A stretch of 6,943 nucleotides of DNA from positions 1 to 6,943 of the forward strand of contig DIFM01000017.1 of NCBI GenBank assembly GCA_002419135.1, written 5' to 3'. This document shows, one piece after another, positions 4,618-6,943 of this stretch. This stretch comes from Dehalococcoidia bacterium UBA5748 (lineage in GTDB: Bacteria > Chloroflexota > Dehalococcoidia > Dehalococcoidales > UBA5627). The stretch's first letter is position 1. Each line of letters starts with the position of its first letter. Below the pieces are notes generated by a model, which made no database searches, was not told where the DNA came from, and saw nothing but the letters and a program-made list of their open reading frames with translations. A program made the position numbers and the translations under genes.

Positions 4618-6819
4618 CTACTCCACCTTCTCCAGTTTGGCAAAACTAAGAAGCAGCCTTTTTACACCTATATCAGGAAAAGCGATTACAACTTCACTGT
4701 CGTTATTTGCCGGCTTACAGCTTACAACGGTGCCCTGCCCGAACTGCGCATGCTTTACCCTGTCACCTGCCTTCAGGTCGGGTAAATTAGCCACAGGTAC
4801 GCTCACAGGAACAGGTATATTTCTTTCCCACGAGTACATATCGCTTCTTACCGGTCTTTCTTTATTTTGATTTTGCCCGAAACCGTTGCCGCTGTTTTTT
4901 ACCAGACTTGCCGGAATATCTTTCAAAAAACGCGAAGGACTGTTGACCGTACTTGAACCCATCAGATTACGGCGAAAAGCTCTCACCAGATAAACTTTTT
5001 TCTTTGCCCTTGTGATACCGACATAGCAAAGCCGGCGCTCTTCTTCCATCTGTGCGGGATCATCAAATGAGCGAATATGGGGAAGGATTCCCTCCTCCAT
5101 TCCCACCATAAACACCACCGGATACTCCAAACCTTTTGCCTGATGCAGCGTAATCAGCGTTACCGCATCGACAACATCATCCAGCCCGTCAACATCCGAT
5201 ACCAGCGTAATACCTTCAAGAAAAGCGGAAAGAGCTTCTTCCGGTTCAAAATCAGAGTATTGTTTTGCAACCGAGCGCAATTCCAGTATATTATCCCATC
5301 GGTCTTCATCATCGGTTAAACTTTTAATATATGCTTTATAGCCTATTTTATTTATGATTTGATCAAAAAGCTCATCCGGTTTCAATTCCCGGCTCATTTC
5401 CTGCAATTCGGCTATCATATTATAGAAATCAGTTAACAATCGAGCGCTTCTGGCATTGAAAGGGCTATTTTCATAATCCTGTAATGTTGCCAAAGATTTT
5501 AAAGCCTGATATTGAGAAATGTGAATTGATGAAGCCCATTCGGTAAGCAGGCTGACGGTTCGGTCTCCGATACCGCGTTGCGGGACATTTATTACTCTTA
5601 GAAGATTAACGGTGTCGCGTGGATTGTGAATCAGTTTTAGATAGGCAATAATATCTTTGATTTCCCGTCTTTCGTAGAAACGCGTGCCGGCTACCAGTTT
5701 ATAGGGTGTGCCGTAGCGGATAAAGGCTTCTTCCAGAGCACGGGACTGCGCATTGGTACGATACATTACGGCACACTCCGAAAGCCTTGCCTCTCCGGTT
5801 TTTAAAAGACGCTCAACTTCCCTCACAACAAATTGGGCTTCTTCCTGCTGAGTAAATGTTTCGATAATCTCGATTTTACCGCCCGACTCGTTATCCGTCC
5901 AAAGTTCTGTTTTCTTACGCTGACTGTTAGGCGATATTACACAGGAAGCGGTTGTCAAAATATTCTTGGTAGAGCGATAATTCTGCTCCAGCATAACAAC
6001 TTTGGCATCGGGAAAATCTTTTTCAAAATCGAGGATATTGCGTACATCTGCCGAGCGCCAGGAATATATCGACTGATCGGGGTCACCGACGACGCAGATA
6101 TTGCGGTATCCTCCCGCCAGTAGTTTAACCAACTGATACTGCACCTGATTGGTGTCCTGAAATTCGTCTACCATTACATGCAGGTAGCGGGAACGATATT
6201 TTTCTAAAATATCCGGGCAGTTTTTAAACAGCTTTACCGTTTTCATCAACAGATCATCGAAATCAAGCGCATTGCTCTTTTCGAGCATCTGCTGATATTT
6301 TTCATAAACGCGCCCGACAACCTCTTCAAAATAACTTCCGCCCTGCTGCATATATGTTTCGGGAGTCAACATTCGGCTTTTGGCATTGCCGATATGCGAA
6401 AGAATAGCGGAGGCAGAATATTGTTTTGGGTTCAGATTCAGAGCTTCGAAACACTTCTTAACAAGTCTTATCTGGTCATCGTTATCGTAAATCACGAAAC
6501 TCTTTTCAACTCCGATTATTGCCCCTTCCTGCCTCAATATACGTACGCAAATCGCATGAAAGGTGCCAATAGTAAGGTCTTTCACCGAAGCGCTGACCAG
6601 TGTATTCAAACGATTAACCATCTCTTTGGCAGCTCTATTGGTAAAAGTTACCGCCATAATGCGGTGAGGGCTGACGCCGCAAACACGGATGAGATAGGCG
6701 ATACGATGTGTGATAACGCGCGTTTTGCCGCTACCCGGACCGGCAATTATAAGCACAGGCCCGTTAATGGCTTCGACGGCTTTTCTTTGTTCGGGATTTA
6801 ATGCGGAAAGTATGTCCAT
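4618..6819 (-). CDS. pcrA: ATP-dependent DNA helicase, UvrD/PcrA type
   Basis: The 733-residue product is a superfamily 1A 3'-to-5' DNA helicase of repair and replication. Motifs occur in order: Q motif LNPEQRKAV (7-15), Walker A AGPGSGKT (26-33), motif Ia TFTNRAAKEM (58-67), Walker B VDEFQDTN (217-224), motif III GDPDQSIYSWR (245-255), motif IV EQNYRS (278-283), motif V TLHQAKGLEYPVVF (557-570) and motif VI EERRLCYVGITRAKK (593-607). A linker of about 45 residues leads to a C-terminal Tudor-like segment, GDRVKHAQFGQGTVVS to LSFAKLEKV (685-732), which in PcrA/UvrD binds RNA polymerase. Length is usual for PcrA. The ATG gives the conserved N-terminus but has no Shine-Dalgarno sequence, and a promoter lies just upstream. 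mutL follows in the same direction after 156 bases, which suits a shared role in mismatch repair, where such a helicase unwinds from a nick. PcrA and UvrD names are interchangeable here. Confidence 0.95.
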   Translation of the reverse strand: MDILSALNPEQRKAVEAINGPVLIIAGPGSGKTRVITHRIAYLIRVCGVSPHRIMAVTFTNRAAKEMVNRLNTLVSASVKDLTIGTFHAICVRILRQEGAIIGVEKSFVIYDNDDQIRLVKKCFEALNLNPKQYSASAILSHIGNAKSRMLTPETYMQQGGSYFEEVVGRVYEKYQQMLEKSNALDFDDLLMKTVKLFKNCPDILEKYRSRYLHVMVDEFQDTNQVQYQLVKLLAGGYRNICVVGDPDQSIYSWRSADVRNILDFEKDFPDAKVVMLEQNYRSTKNILTTASCVISPNSQRKKTELWTDNESGGKIEIIETFTQQEEAQFVVREVERLLKTGEARLSECAVMYRTNAQSRALEEAFIRYGTPYKLVAGTRFYERREIKDIIAYLKLIHNPRDTVNLLRVINVPQRGIGDRTVSLLTEWASSIHISQYQALKSLATLQDYENSPFNARSARLLTDFYNMIAELQEMSRELKPDELFDQIINKIGYKAYIKSLTDDEDRWDNILELRSVAKQYSDFEPEEALSAFLEGITLVSDVDGLDDVVDAVTLITLHQAKGLEYPVVFMVGMEEGILPHIRSFDDPAQMEEERRLCYVGITRAKKKVYLVRAFRRNLMGSSTVNSPSRFLKDIPASLVKNSGNGFGQNQNKERPVRSDMYSWERNIPVPVSVPVANLPDLKAGDRVKHAQFGQGTVVSCKPANNDSEVVIAFPDIGVKRLLLSFAKLEKVE

Positions 6820-6829
6820 AAGCGCATTA

Positions 6830-6859
6830 ATTATAGCATGAGAGGACTGGGGAGGTCAT
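6830..6859 (-). promoter_or_regulatory. Extended -10 promoter of the helicase gene
   Basis: Read leftward, TGCTATAAT (complement of 6830-6838) is a perfect -10 box with the TGn extension. An upstream ATGACC (complement of 6854-6859, 18-base spacer) matches the -35 consensus at 4 of 6 bases. The -10 box ends ten bases before the ATG, so transcription should start about 3-5 bases before the start codon. The -35 part lies inside a repeat-like sequence. Confidence 0.65.
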
Positions 6860-6880
6860 TTCGAGGATTGGGTTTCCCAA
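6854..6880. repeat. Interspersed-repeat-like fragment with small hairpin
   Basis: GGTCATTTCGAGGA (6854-6867) resembles the GTCATTGCGAG end of the repeat seen at 4563-4604 on the other strand. It is followed by a 5-bp hairpin, TTGGG (6868-6872) and CCCAA (6876-6880), with a TTT loop. It may be a degenerate or partial copy. The similarity is short. Confidence 0.35.
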
Positions 6881-6895
6881 ATGCACTTACTTTGT

Positions 6896-6938
6896 ATGAC
6901 GCCGCTATGGTTCGACAAGCTCACCACGAACGGCTGGG
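6896..6938. repeat. Short interspersed repeat of the GTTCGACAAGCTCACCACGAAC type
   Basis: The stretch 6908-6933 (TGGTTCGACAAGCTCACC, then ACGAACGG) is a sequence I recognise as a very common intergenic repeat in many bacterial genomes, including Chloroflexota. It can fold through GTTCG (6910-6914) and CGAAC (6927-6931), with outer CCG (6902-6904) and CGG (6931-6933). Only one copy is in view and it may continue past the window edge. No coding frame crosses it. Confidence 0.5.
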
Positions 6939-6943
6939 GTTTT

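Noticed and set aside
6394..6801. Plus-strand open frame of 135 codons opposite the helicase gene
   Set aside because: It lies entirely antisense to the conserved helicase N-terminus (Walker A region), has no recognisable domain, and its openness is explained by the codon pattern of the real gene.
1..6943. CRISPR array, tRNA, rRNA, transposon or integrase
   Set aside because: No regularly spaced direct repeats, cloverleaf-like segment, rRNA signature or recombinase motif was seen on either strand.

Overview
The window looks like ordinary chromosomal DNA of a Chloroflexota bacterium, most likely of the class Dehalococcoidia. The clues are a SIMPL-domain lipoprotein, a PyrE of the bacterial/thermophile type with a C-terminal CPxC motif, a membrane-anchored COG4741 nuclease, and palindromic interspersed repeats carrying a GTCATT(G)C-type signature that I associate with such genomes. 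The base composition is moderate, below 50% G+C by eye. The assignment is an inference from gene content, not from a marker gene. Six complete genes are present, all apparently intact, with no frameshift and no sign of a mobile gene.

Layout. Positions 1-186 hold no supported gene but contain a strong intrinsic terminator (121-149) for the leftward SIMPL lipoprotein gene (187-933). The spacer 934-1081 carries two good back-to-back promoters with an imperfect palindrome between their -35 boxes. The rightward promoter drives a compact three-gene run: signal peptidase I (lepB, 1082-1636, TTG start), orotate phosphoribosyltransferase (pyrE, 1641-2213) and a membrane-anchored PD-(D/E)XK endonuclease-like protein of the COG4741 family (2237-2707). 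This run meets leftward mutL (2758-4461) head-on across 50 bases without a visible terminator. A 156-base spacer with a palindromic repeat separates mutL from the leftward UvrD/PcrA-type helicase gene (4618-6819). That gene has an extended -10 promoter so close to its ATG that its mRNA is probably leaderless or nearly so. The last 120 bases hold two further interspersed-repeat-like sequences.

How the genes fit together. MutL keeps its ATPase motifs and the metal-dependent nicking motifs of methyl-independent mismatch repair. The neighbouring PcrA/UvrD-type helicase is the kind of enzyme that unwinds from such a nick, so the left-facing pair makes functional sense as a repair module. The right-facing run mixes protein export, pyrimidine synthesis and a nuclease of unknown role. 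The nuclease is the least understood protein here. I see no CRISPR array, tRNA, rRNA, integrase or transposase, and nothing that amounts to a clearly new multi-gene system.
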